A stretch of DNA of 64,000 bases from Belliella filtrata (GTDB lineage Bacteria; Bacteroidota; Bacteroidia; Cytophagales; Cyclobacteriaceae). Shown one piece after another: positions 28,642 through 36,636 of this stretch; the stretch's first letter is position 1; each line of letters begins with the position of its first letter. Position numbers and translations under genes: made by a program. The notes under the pieces were generated by a model, which was not told where the DNA came from, made no database searches, and saw only the letters and a program-made list of their open reading frames with translations. The DNA is taken from contig NZ_JAKZGP010000003.1 in the NCBI RefSeq assembly GCF_022549775.1, positions 1 to 64,000 of the forward strand. Reading direction: 5' to 3'.

Positions 28642-29690
28642 GCTTGATATTGGTTTAATGCCTGAAGGAAGGCTTTGTTTTCGGTTCTAGTACCAACAGA
28701 TATTCTGAGGCAATCTGCACATAAGGTGACCTTAGATCTGTCTCTGATGATTATAGTCTGCTCTATTAGGAATTCATAGATTTTTCTTGCTTCTGTCGCT
28801 TTGATAAGGATAAAATTCGCATGAGAAGGAAAGACATGAGACACAAAGGGTGACTTGATGATTTCTTGCTCCAGATAGTGACGTTCAGATAAAATATCAT
28901 TTACGATTTGTTTGATGTCTTTAACGTTATCTAAAGCTTCAAGCACTTTCTCTTGCGTCAATCCTGATATATTGTAAGGTGGTTTTATTAAATTGAGAAT
29001 TTTGATGATCTCTACTGAGGCGAAAGCCATTCCTATCCTTAAAGATGCCAATCCCCACGCCTTCGAAAATGTCTGCATTACGAGCAGGTTTGGGTAATTT
29101 TTTAAATCCTGAATAAAACTTGGTTCATCACTGAAATCAATGTATGCCTCATCTACCACGACAATTCCGTCGAATTGATTTAGGATATGGTATATATCGG
29201 CACGATTCAGTTTGTTTCCACTTGGATTGTTAGGAGAGCAGATGAAAACAAGCTTAGTCTTTTCATCCACTTCTGCTAATATTTCTTTTGGTTTGAGTTG
29301 GAAATCTTCGGTGAGATTTACCCGCTTTATAAGGATGTCATTGATGCCTGCGCTAACTTCGTACATTCCGTAAGTAGGAGGGAGTATGATGATGTTGTCT
29401 ACTGACGGTGTACAAAATGCACGCATCAGCAGGTCTATAGCTTCATCCGATCCATTTCCCAAGAATATCTGATTGGCTGGTATTTGCTTTACTTTGGATA
29501 ATTTTTCCTTGATATCTAGTTGGTAAGGATCTGGGTAGCGGTTGTGGTTTCCTTTGGCCATAGACCCAAATGGATTTTCGTTGGCGTCTAGGAATATTCC
29601 AGCTTTGCCAGAATACTCGTCTCTAGCAGAGGAGTATGGTTTGATGCTACTGATGTGAGGTCTAAGTAGCTTTTCTAAATTGAAAGCCAT
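28638..29690 (-). CDS. hisC: Histidinol-phosphate aminotransferase
   Basis: This 350-residue class I/II PLP aminotransferase converts imidazole-acetol phosphate to histidinol phosphate. Visible marks are LDANENPFG near the N-terminus, [13 protein letters not shown], the AYIDFSDEP segment and the PLP lysine in [17 protein letters not shown]. Overlaps of 4 bp with hisB and 1 bp with hisD show translational coupling. Confidence 0.97.
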   Translation of the reverse strand: MAFNLEKLLRPHISSIKPYSSARDEYSGKAGIFLDANENPFGSMAKGNHNRYPDPYQLDIKEKLSKVKQIPANQIFLGNGSDEAIDLLMRAFCTPSVDNIIILPPTYGMYEVSAGINDILIKRVNLTEDFQLKPKEILAEVDEKTKLVFICSPNNPSGNKLNRADIYHILNQFDGIVVVDEAYIDFSDEPSFIQDLKNYPNLLVMQTFSKAWGLASLRIGMAFASVEIIKILNLIKPPYNISGLTQEKVLEALDNVKDIKQIVNDILSERHYLEQEIIKSPFVSHVFPSHANFILIKATEARKIYEFLIEQTIIIRDRSKVTLCADCLRISVGTRTENKAFLQALNQYQA

Positions 29691-30988
29691 TATTGATTTT
29701 CTTTTAGGAAGTTAAGGCGTAAGGTGACAGCATTTTTGTGAGCCTCCAGCAGTTCGTTTTCAGCCATGATTTCAATCGTTGGACCAAGGTTTTGAATTCC
29801 TTTGGGGCTGATTTTTTGATAGGTAATCTTTTTTGTGAAGCTATCCAAGGATACACCACTATAGCTTTTGGCGTAGCCATAAGTGGGGAGGGTGTGGTTT
29901 GTGCCAGAAGCATAGTCTCCAGCAGACTCTGGTGTGAAGTTACCTATGAATACAGAACCTGCATTGATGATTCTACTAACCACTTCTTCTTCATCATGTT
30001 CCTCTACACAGATGATTAAGTGTTCAGGTGCATAAGCATTGATAAGGTCAATGGCCTTGTCTTGGTTAGGCATGATGACAGCGACAGAGTTTGCTAGCGC
30101 TTTTTTAGCGATCTCCTTTCTGCTTAATTTTTCAACTTGACTATCTACTTCTTTGATCACTTTTTGAGCAGTTTTTTCTGAGCTAGCTACCAAAATCACT
30201 TGCGAATCTACTCCATGCTCAGCTTGAGACAATAAATCCGCTGCCACGAAAGCCGGGATAGCAGACTGGTCAGCGTAAACCAATACTTCTGATGGACCTG
30301 CCGGCATGTCAATGGAAACCCCTTTTTTCACTGCGAGCTGCTTTGCAGCAGTTACATATTGGTTTCCAGGACCAAATATTTTGTCCACAGCAGGAACTGT
30401 CTCTGTGCCATAAGTCATGGCAGCTATAGCTTGAGCACCACCAACTTTGATTATTTTATCGATTCCTATCAAGTCAGCTGTAAATAATATAGCTGGATGT
30501 ATACTTCCTTCTTTGTTTGGAGGAGTGCAAAGTACAATTTCTTCACATCCAGCCAAGTTGGCTGGGACTCCGAGCATCAAGACGGTAGAGAAAAGCGGGG
30601 CAGTTCCACCAGGAATATAAAGCCCAACCTTTTGGATAGCCACTGATTTTCTCATGCATGTGACACCATCCATAGTTTCCATGGAAACGTCTGGAGTTTG
30701 TTGCGCTTTGTGAAACTTCTCTATGTTATCCTTTGCCAATATGATGGCGCTTTTGAGTTCTTCAGAAACCAGCAATTTTGCAGCGGCAATTTCTTCTCTT
30801 GAGACTAAGAGTTCTTTGATGGTGACATGATCGTACTCAAGAGCAAATTTCTTGAGTGCTTTATCTCCTTGTCTTTTGACTTTGCGAAGGATGGGTTTTA
30901 CAATCTTCTCTATGTCTTTGGTCTTTTGAACTGGTCTGGCGAGTGCAGATTTCCATTCAGCTTTTACCGGATTGATTAATGTTTTCAT
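29690..30988 (-). CDS. hisD: Histidinol dehydrogenase
   Basis: This 432-residue zinc enzyme oxidises histidinol to histidine in two NAD-dependent steps. The blocks [62 protein letters not shown], and [11 protein letters not shown] with [18 protein letters not shown] are all present, including the glutamate-histidine catalytic region. It starts about 40 bp after hisG and overlaps hisC by one base. Confidence 0.97.
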   Translation of the reverse strand: MKTLINPVKAEWKSALARPVQKTKDIEKIVKPILRKVKRQGDKALKKFALEYDHVTIKELLVSREEIAAAKLLVSEELKSAIILAKDNIEKFHKAQQTPDVSMETMDGVTCMRKSVAIQKVGLYIPGGTAPLFSTVLMLGVPANLAGCEEIVLCTPPNKEGSIHPAILFTADLIGIDKIIKVGGAQAIAAMTYGTETVPAVDKIFGPGNQYVTAAKQLAVKKGVSIDMPAGPSEVLVYADQSAIPAFVAADLLSQAEHGVDSQVILVASSEKTAQKVIKEVDSQVEKLSRKEIAKKALANSVAVIMPNQDKAIDLINAYAPEHLIICVEEHDEEEVVSRIINAGSVFIGNFTPESAGDYASGTNHTLPTYGYAKSYSGVSLDSFTKKITYQKISPKGIQNLGPTIEIMAENELLEAHKNAVTLRLNFLKENQ

Positions 30989-31029
30989 CTTGACTATCGA
31001 TCAGGTTTTACAAGTGATTTCAATTAAGG

Positions 31030-31890
31030 TTAAAGGACCATTTTTTCAATGGGAACTACAAGGATACCTTCTGCTCCAGCAGCACGCAAACCTTCAATAT
31101 TTTCCCAAAACTGATCTTCGCTAATGACAGCATGTACGGATGACCAGCCTTTTTGAGCTAAAGGTAAAATTGTGGGACTTCTCATTCCTGGGATTATGGA
31201 TACAATCTTGTCAAGAGAATCATTAGGCGCATTGAGGAGTATGTATTTGTTGCTTTTGCCAGTCTGAACGGCATTCATTCTGAAAAGAAGTTTGTCTACA
31301 ATTGACACCTTTTCTTCGCTAAGATCCTTGTTAGCGATTAGTACAGCTTCAGATTTGAAAATTTCTTCTACTTCCTTGAGCCCATTCATCATCAAGGTGG
31401 ATCCAGAGCTCACAATGTCACAGATACCTTCAGCCAAACCAATGCTAGGTGCGATCTCTACAGAACCAGAGATTTCGTGGATAGCAGCACTTATTTTTTT
31501 TGATTGAAGATAGTCTCCCAATATTTTTGGATAAGAGGTTGCTATGTTTTTTCCTTCAAAATAGTCGATACCTGTATAAGATTCGCTTTTTGGAATAGCC
31601 AATGAAAGTCGACATTTCGAAAAGCCTAGTTTTTTTAGGACATTGACATCTTTGTCTTTTTCTACTAACTCATTTTCTCCAACTATACCTAAGTCTGCGA
31701 CGCCATCAGCCACATAGCCAGGAATATCATCATCTCTTAAAAAAAGGAATTCGATAGGGAAGTTTGTGGAGGTTGATTTTAGCTTGCCTGTGCCATTGTA
31801 AAATTTGATGCCACACTCCTTGATAAGGCTTAGTGAATCATCACTCAATCTACCGCTTTTCTGTACGGCTATACGGATAATATTTTCCAT
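31030..31890 (-). CDS. hisG: ATP phosphoribosyltransferase (long form)
   Basis: This 286-residue enzyme catalyses the first, feedback-controlled step of histidine synthesis. The start IRIAVQKSGRLSDDSLSLI, the DLGIVGENELVE block and IVSSGSTLMMNGLKEVEEIF are typical. A C-terminal regulatory domain (about residues 210-286) makes it the long form, which does not need HisZ and is inhibited by histidine. It is the first enzyme gene of the operon and is preceded by the His leader. Confidence 0.97.
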   Translation of the reverse strand: MENIIRIAVQKSGRLSDDSLSLIKECGIKFYNGTGKLKSTSTNFPIEFLFLRDDDIPGYVADGVADLGIVGENELVEKDKDVNVLKKLGFSKCRLSLAIPKSESYTGIDYFEGKNIATSYPKILGDYLQSKKISAAIHEISGSVEIAPSIGLAEGICDIVSSGSTLMMNGLKEVEEIFKSEAVLIANKDLSEEKVSIVDKLLFRMNAVQTGKSNKYILLNAPNDSLDKIVSIIPGMRSPTILPLAQKGWSSVHAVISEDQFWENIEGLRAAGAEGILVVPIEKMVL

Positions 31891-31942
31891 GTATGCAATA
31901 TACGTTTTAGTATTTCAATAAGAATTTTTGATTTGGTAATAT

Positions 31943-31967
31943 GGCTGAATAAATGTGTCATGCAGCC
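31943..31967 (-). promoter_or_regulatory. Downstream hairpin of the his leader
   Basis: In the minus-strand RNA GGCTG pairs with CAGCC, and after one mismatch AUGA pairs with UUAU, leaving a five-base loop. It sits between the leader peptide stop and hisG. The same GGCTG word occurs in the leader just before the His codons, so CAGCC could pair with either copy. It lacks a U run. Confidence 0.4.
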
Positions 31968-31992
31968 TACCTTGGGCGATATGTAAATAATG

Positions 31993-32009
31993 TTCCTCCT
32001 TAAGAGGAA
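31993..32009 (-). promoter_or_regulatory. Hairpin over the stop of the his leader peptide
   Basis: In the minus-strand RNA UUCCUC pairs with GAGGAA around a UUAAG loop that contains the UAA stop of the leader peptide. A ribosome stalled at the His codons, or finished at the stop, would disrupt this hairpin. Confidence 0.45.
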
Positions 32010-32083
32010 TGGTGGATATGATGAGCAGCCACAGCTTGTGGTGCATTTGAAAAAGAAGTGATATGTAGCGTATTGCTGTTCAT
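32000..32083 (-). CDS. Histidine-operon leader peptide
   Basis: A 27-codon frame starts with ATG at 32083 and ends with TAA at 32000. The product begins MNSNTLHITSF and ends AAHHIHHSS, so the penultimate stretch reads CAT CAT ATC CAC CAT: four histidines in five codons. It lies 109 bp upstream of hisG and 9 bp after a consensus -7 box. Position and composition are those of a transcription-attenuation leader, in which scarce His-tRNA stalls the ribosome and lets the operon be expressed. An internal hairpin (CCACA / TGTGG, 32029-32041) precedes the His codons. Confidence 0.85.
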   Translation of the reverse strand: MNSNTLHITSFSNAPQAVAAHHIHHSS

Positions 32084-32092
32084 TGATGAGTG

Positions 32093-32122
32093 CAAAGTTA
32101 AGAATGCTATTTTAACTTACAA
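32093..32122 (-). promoter_or_regulatory. Promoter of the his operon
   Basis: On the minus strand TTG (32122-32120) is followed after exactly 19 bp by TAACTTTG (32100-32093), the Bacteroidota consensus. The leader peptide start lies 9 bp after the -7 box, so the transcript has almost no 5' untranslated part before it. Confidence 0.8.
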
Positions 32123-32181
32123 CTGTGGTGAAATGTTTTTGAGAATTTTTTGGATAAACAGAATTTAATCTATCTTAATGG

Positions 32182-32760
32182 TTAGAAAAACAAACTTAGC
32201 CAGCCACACAGACATCCAACAATGGCTCCAACCAGCAATTCCTCTTGGCTGTGTCTTCCTAAATACCACCTAGACCATCCTATCAAGAAAACAAATGCCA
32301 ATAATGAACCACCATAGAGCCAAGAAATGCTAAGGATTTTTGCCAAAATAAACATCGCTATGGCCATATGCAAAGAGGCTTTGAGGCTTTCGTTGACCAA
32401 AGCCATGATGAACAGCATCAAGGTGAAAAAGAAAGTAGTGACAAGGACTACTTTGGGTAGCTCAAGAAAGTAAAAGGTTCCAAAACAAATGACAAATAGC
32501 ATTATGCTAAATGGGTAGAAACCTTTCCTTTGCTCTTTATCAGATACATCGAAGTTTGAGTATTGACCTTTCTTAGATTTGATCCAATTGTGTATGGTAA
32601 TCGGTGCTGTGATGAGACAGATGACTGTAGCTGAAATGACGATCGCTATCTTAGGATCAAGTTCTCGAATAGAAATTAGGATGACATACAAGGTGCCTAA
32701 CAAAAGTGGATGTCCAATGATAGAAACCAAAAATGCAATTTTTCTAAGCTTATTATTCAT
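32182..32760 (-). CDS. PAP2-like phosphatase-family membrane protein
   Basis: This 192-residue protein has about six hydrophobic segments. Near the C-terminus it shows KASLHMAIAMF and WSRWYLGRHSQEELLVGAIVG, which resemble motifs II (SxxH) and III (SRxxxxxHxxxD) of the PAP2 acid phosphatase superfamily, with Glu where many have Asp. It probably acts on a lipid phosphate such as undecaprenyl pyrophosphate, but motif I is weak, so activity is uncertain. The start is ATG at 32760. Confidence 0.65.
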   Translation of the reverse strand: MNNKLRKIAFLVSIIGHPLLLGTLYVILISIRELDPKIAIVISATVICLITAPITIHNWIKSKKGQYSNFDVSDKEQRKGFYPFSIMLFVICFGTFYFLELPKVVLVTTFFFTLMLFIMALVNESLKASLHMAIAMFILAKILSISWLYGGSLLAFVFLIGWSRWYLGRHSQEELLVGAIVGCLCGWLSLFF

Positions 32761-32961
32761 TATCTCTATGTTGATTCGAGCAAGAGCTCAATCTTTAAAC
32801 ATTTCAAAGATAAGCGCTTTGTATTTCATCTCTTGAGGATAAGTGAAAGTTTTTCAAATCAAATGATCCAAAACACATCTTTTACTCGTATTTAATTTTC
32901 GAACAAGTTACCTCTTACACAAGAAGGTAAACAGGTTTAGTTTGTGGTTCAATTTTTCAGT

Positions 32962-32991
32962 AAAAAGGTGGTCAGTTTTGATCACCTTTTT
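32962..32991 (-). terminator. Terminator overlapping the end of the SGNH hydrolase gene
   Basis: AAAAAGGTGGTCA pairs with TGATCACCTTTTT around a GTTT loop. The TGA stop of the SGNH gene (32972-32974) lies inside the stem, so the terminator is partly coding. T runs occur on both strands. Confidence 0.8.
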
Positions 32992-33721
32992 CTCCCACAC
33001 TTTCAGTTTTTGTCCAGATGGCACTAGTCATCATTTCATAGGCAAGATCTGATGGGTGAATTCCGTCTTTTGAAAAAAAATCAGGGTTCGCTTGAAGAGG
33101 AAGATTGATCACATGCAGGTTAGGGTGGTGTTTTTCGATTTGTTGCAATTGACGGGTTAAAAGATTGCGCTGGTTTTTAAGGAAGAACCTCATCAATTTT
33201 GGGATTGCGGGGAATTCGTGTACTGGAGGTATCGAACAGATGTAAACATATTCTGCATTCATTTCAGTTATAAAAATATTGATCCCTGACAAAAATGTGT
33301 TGGGGTTAGTAAAAGCAAAACAGTCATTAGCCCCTATCAATATGACGGTTGTCTTGTAATTGATTGGTAATTTTGCATTGTTTTTTTGCTTGAAATTAGT
33401 AAGGTAAGCTGCTTTTAAACCTACCTTGCCAATATTGTATATGTTATATTTGTTCGCTTGTACTTTGAGGATATTTCCAAAAATGGTGTCTTGAACTGAA
33501 CTTGCACCTACTCCAGCTACCGTAGATTCACCTATGATGAGCACATTCTCTTTTCCTTTACTTATGATTTCGGATTGAAACTCACTCCAAGGTTTTAGCT
33601 TCGGTATAGATTTAATCAATCTTTTACCTTTGATCATTAGAAATGGTAAAAAAGGAGTCATGTAAATTAATCCCAAAAAATAAAGAAGTCTAGTTGAGAA
33701 AAGTGTTTTCATCTTATCCAA
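32972..33721 (-). CDS. SGNH/GDSL-type hydrolase
   Basis: This 249-residue protein has a hydrophobic N-terminus and the SGNH blocks: VLIIGESTVAGVGAS (the nucleophile serine, GES instead of GDS), GLKAA, the VILIGANDCFAF block (Asn) and DGIHPSDLAYE (catalytic Asp and His). It is probably an extracytoplasmic or membrane-attached esterase or deacetylase; the substrate is unknown. It lies 12 bp after the SUI1-like gene. Confidence 0.8.
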   Translation of the reverse strand: MDKMKTLFSTRLLYFLGLIYMTPFLPFLMIKGKRLIKSIPKLKPWSEFQSEIISKGKENVLIIGESTVAGVGASSVQDTIFGNILKVQANKYNIYNIGKVGLKAAYLTNFKQKNNAKLPINYKTTVILIGANDCFAFTNPNTFLSGINIFITEMNAEYVYICSIPPVHEFPAIPKLMRFFLKNQRNLLTRQLQQIEKHHPNLHVINLPLQANPDFFSKDGIHPSDLAYEMMTSAIWTKTESVGEKGDQN

Positions 33722-33733
33722 TGAGCGTGAATT

Positions 33734-34090
33734 TTAGCCTCCTGATTTCTTAGCTTTATAACCTGCTTCTAGCAAAATAGACAATACTTTGTCTCTATGA
33801 TCTCCTTGTATCAATATTTCACCATCTTTTGCACTACCGCCCACACCACATTTGTTTTTGAGTAATTTACCTAACGCTTTAAGATCATCTTCAGAACCTT
33901 GAAAACCATCCACCAGCGTAACTTGCTTACCTCCTCTGGCTTTTTTGTCAAGCATTACTTTTAAGTTTTGCTTTTGAGGAGGTAATGTCTCCGAGTTTTC
34001 ATCTTCTCCAAAGTCAAATTCAAAGTCATCACTTGTAGAGTACACTACTCCGTCTCTTTTTTTCCAATCGTTATTTTTCTTTTTTGCCAT
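33734..34090 (-). CDS. SUI1/eIF1-like translation factor (YciH family)
   Basis: This 118-residue protein has a variable N-terminal half ([16 protein letters not shown]) and the SUI1 fold, visible as [34 protein letters not shown] and [21 protein letters not shown]. Bacterial YciH proteins are thought to affect start-site fidelity, but their role is not settled. The gene is 4 bp from the universal stress gene upstream. Confidence 0.92.
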   Translation of the reverse strand: MAKKKNNDWKKRDGVVYSTSDDFEFDFGEDENSETLPPQKQNLKVMLDKKARGGKQVTLVDGFQGSEDDLKALGKLLKNKCGVGGSAKDGEILIQGDHRDKVLSILLEAGYKAKKSGG

Positions 34091-34094
34091 CTCC

Positions 34095-34940
34095 TTATTT
34101 TACTTTGAATGTCCAAACTGGGCGCTTGGCATGGTTCACTACATCTTCTGCTATACTACCACCCAACAAATGAAGAAAACCTGTACGACCATGTGTAGCC
34201 ATAGCTATCATGTCGGCATCTATATCTTCTGCATAATCTCTGATTCCCTCTTCTTCAGACCCGCTGTTATAAATAGAGAAGTGAGCATTTTCAAATTGAT
34301 GGTCTTTGATAAATGCTTCCATACTTTTGGTGGAAATCCTGCTGTTTTCGAATAGGCTAGGGGTATTAATTTTTACCAAAAAAAGCTCCGCTCCCAAAGT
34401 ACTTTGTAATGTTTTTAACTTATTGACAAGCTTGATAGAATTATCATTGAAATCACTTGCGAATACTATTCTTTTTATATCATCAGTTGAGACCTGGTCT
34501 TTGATTGTAATGACAGGACATTTTGCGTTTCTCACTACTTTCTCAGTATTGCTTCCTATGAGAAGTTCTTCTATTCCGCTACTTCCCTTGGAGCCCATTA
34601 CGATGAGGTTTGCATCGAAATCAACCACTTCTTTAGTGATGCCTGCATAGGGGTTTCCAAAAATTAGTTTTGTTGAAAATTTATATCCTTCAGCATTTGT
34701 TTTTGCTTCAATCTCTGCCAATTGTTGTTTGCGTTTTTCTACTAATTCCAAAACATAAATCTGGTCTATTTCTGGGCCAGCATCTACTGTTCCCATGGTA
34801 TTCATGGATGTCATGGTTGGAGTTTCTAACACATGTAAAAGCTTCAGGTGAGCAGCTTTCTTTTTGGCAAGCCCTTTGGCAAATTCAAAGGCATTTTCAG
34901 CTTGTTCTGAAAAATCAAAAGGAACGAGTATGGTTTTCAT
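34095..34940 (-). CDS. Universal stress protein with two UspA domains
   Basis: This 281-residue protein consists of two UspA repeats (about 1-147 and 155-281). The first has [20 protein letters not shown] and the ATP-loop-like [21 protein letters not shown]. The second ends with [22 protein letters not shown], which is the same glycine-rich loop. It is likely a cytoplasmic ATP-binding stress protein. Tandem forms are common in Bacteroidota. Confidence 0.92.
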   Translation of the reverse strand: MKTILVPFDFSEQAENAFEFAKGLAKKKAAHLKLLHVLETPTMTSMNTMGTVDAGPEIDQIYVLELVEKRKQQLAEIEAKTNAEGYKFSTKLIFGNPYAGITKEVVDFDANLIVMGSKGSSGIEELLIGSNTEKVVRNAKCPVITIKDQVSTDDIKRIVFASDFNDNSIKLVNKLKTLQSTLGAELFLVKINTPSLFENSRISTKSMEAFIKDHQFENAHFSIYNSGSEEEGIRDYAEDIDADMIAMATHGRTGFLHLLGGSIAEDVVNHAKRPVWTFKVK

Positions 34941-35008
34941 GGTGATTGCTTTGGTTTAGGTTCAGGAAATTACAAAAATTATGCAAATCTTGATAAACCT
35001 ATGCTAGA

Positions 35009-35923
35009 TTAATTGAAAAAATACCAACCAGCACCGAAGCTCAATGTCCAAAACAAAGTTGAAATTGCCATTTTTTTCAAAAAAGGATCAATCATCGGAG
35101 CATCTTTTCCTCGTGCCACTCCGATACCAATTTTAAGCATCATTGGTAAGGTGATCAAAGGAAGTAAAGCCCATGGGGACTTGCTAATTATTGCATAACA
35201 GATAATAAGGATGTTGCCTCCTATTATCAAAAACCAGTTGTATGCTACTGCTGAATGCTTGCCAATGCGTACAGGAATTGATTTTTTTCCAGCTAAGGTG
35301 TCTGAATCTATGTCACGAATATTGTTGATATTCAGTACAGCTGTACTGAATAGGCCAAGAGATATAGCAGGGATGAAGTTGATCCAGTCAAAGCTCAGTG
35401 TGTGTAAGAAGTAAGTTCCTGACACACCTAGCAAGCCAAAGAAGATAAATACGGATAAGTCACCGAGGCCTGCGTATCCGTAGGGTTTTTTACCAGAGGT
35501 GTAAGTGATGGCCGCTACGATAGCCAGCACCCCCAAACCTAGAAACAATAAGAAAAGCGTCCAGTCATGGAGGCTGTAATAGAGTAAGGTCAGTCCACTT
35601 GCCAAAGAAAAAATTGCGAGCAAAATCATTGCTCTTTTCATTTCAGGTAGGCTTATGATTCCCGACTGTACAGCCCTAATGGGGCCTTGCCTTGATTGGC
35701 TATCGGCTCCATGGATGCTGTCTCCGTAATCATTTGCTAAGTTGGAAAGTACTTGTAGAAAGATGGTCGTTAAGGCTGCAAGTAAGAATACTTCAATCTT
35801 GAATTGTTCTTGCACCGCAGCCAATATAGACCCCATCAATATACTGGATAAAGCTAAAGGCAATGTTCTAAGCCTTATAGCGTGAAGCCAGGCTTGTTTT
35901 TTACTCCCAAGAGTAGTTTCCAC
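35009..35923 (-). CDS. menA: 1,4-dihydroxy-2-naphthoate polyprenyltransferase
   Basis: This 304-residue membrane prenyltransferase attaches the isoprenoid tail in menaquinone synthesis. It has about eight hydrophobic segments, the first aspartate motif in LSNLANDYGDSIHGADS, GPIRAVQSGIIS, and the second in NNIRDIDSDTLAGKKSIPVRIG. This is the MenA pattern rather than UbiA or protohaem farnesyltransferase. No other men gene lies in the window. Confidence 0.93.
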   Translation of the reverse strand: METTLGSKKQAWLHAIRLRTLPLALSSILMGSILAAVQEQFKIEVFLLAALTTIFLQVLSNLANDYGDSIHGADSQSRQGPIRAVQSGIISLPEMKRAMILLAIFSLASGLTLLYYSLHDWTLFLLFLGLGVLAIVAAITYTSGKKPYGYAGLGDLSVFIFFGLLGVSGTYFLHTLSFDWINFIPAISLGLFSTAVLNINNIRDIDSDTLAGKKSIPVRIGKHSAVAYNWFLIIGGNILIICYAIISKSPWALLPLITLPMMLKIGIGVARGKDAPMIDPFLKKMAISTLFWTLSFGAGWYFFN

Positions 35924-35971
35924 TATGATCTGTTTTTTACTGAAATAATACTAGCCTTTTCTTATGGATGC

Positions 35972-36556
35972 TTAGCTATTGACCAAGTTAATGATTTCAT
36001 CGTCCATAGGATTTACCGATGACCCGAAGAATTTTTTCAACTCACCATTTTCATCAATCAAATATTTGCAAAAATTCCAAGTAGGTTCTTTATCGTTCCA
36101 ACCATTGAGGTCTTTGTCAGAAAGCCACCTGTAAAGCGGGTGTTTATCAGCACCTTTGACCGATACTTTGTCGAACATTTGGAAGGTGACGCCATAGTTG
36201 GCGCTGCAAAACTGCTTGATGTCCTCGTTGGTTCCTGGCTCTTGACCGCCAAAATTATTGGCTGGGAATCCTAGAATCGTTACTTTATCTCCGTATTCTT
36301 CATGGAGTTTTTGAAGGTCTGCATACTGAGGGGTGTAGCCACATTTGGACGCTACGTTGACAAGGAGTAGTTTTTGCCCTTTGAACTGGCTGAAATCCAC
36401 AGGGTTTCCGTCAATATCGTTTATTTTAAAGTCGTAGATAGATTTCTCCATTAGCATTTGATCTAATGTGACTGCTGCTGTATTTTGATCAGCTTTTTGA
36501 ACGCTTGAAGTACAAGCAAATGCAATAAGGATAGCGAAGGCTAATAGTTTTTTCAT
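35972..36556 (-). CDS. Glutathione-peroxidase-family lipoprotein
   Basis: This protein of 194 residues starts at the ATG at 36556 (MKKLLAFAILIAFACTSS); a start six codons upstream is possible. A lipobox (IAFAC) suggests a lipoprotein. The peroxidase fold follows, with NVASKCGYTPQYADLQKLHE (a peroxidatic cysteine), the LGFPANNFGGQEPG block and the WNFCKYLIDENGEL block. Such bacterial enzymes usually use thioredoxin. It probably detoxifies peroxides in the periplasm. Confidence 0.9.
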   Translation of the reverse strand: MKKLLAFAILIAFACTSSVQKADQNTAAVTLDQMLMEKSIYDFKINDIDGNPVDFSQFKGQKLLLVNVASKCGYTPQYADLQKLHEEYGDKVTILGFPANNFGGQEPGTNEDIKQFCSANYGVTFQMFDKVSVKGADKHPLYRWLSDKDLNGWNDKEPTWNFCKYLIDENGELKKFFGSSVNPMDDEIINLVNS

Positions 36557-36636
36557 AAGAATAAATTTGATCATTCAATTGTTGGTACAAGTTATAGAAA
36601 ATTCTCTGCAATCAATCTCAACAATTGAACTTTGAC

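Noticed and set aside
32579-32895. Plus-strand frames across the PAP2-like gene and its upstream gap
   Set aside because: Antisense to a multi-pass membrane protein gene; hydrophobic codon bias creates long open frames on the other strand.
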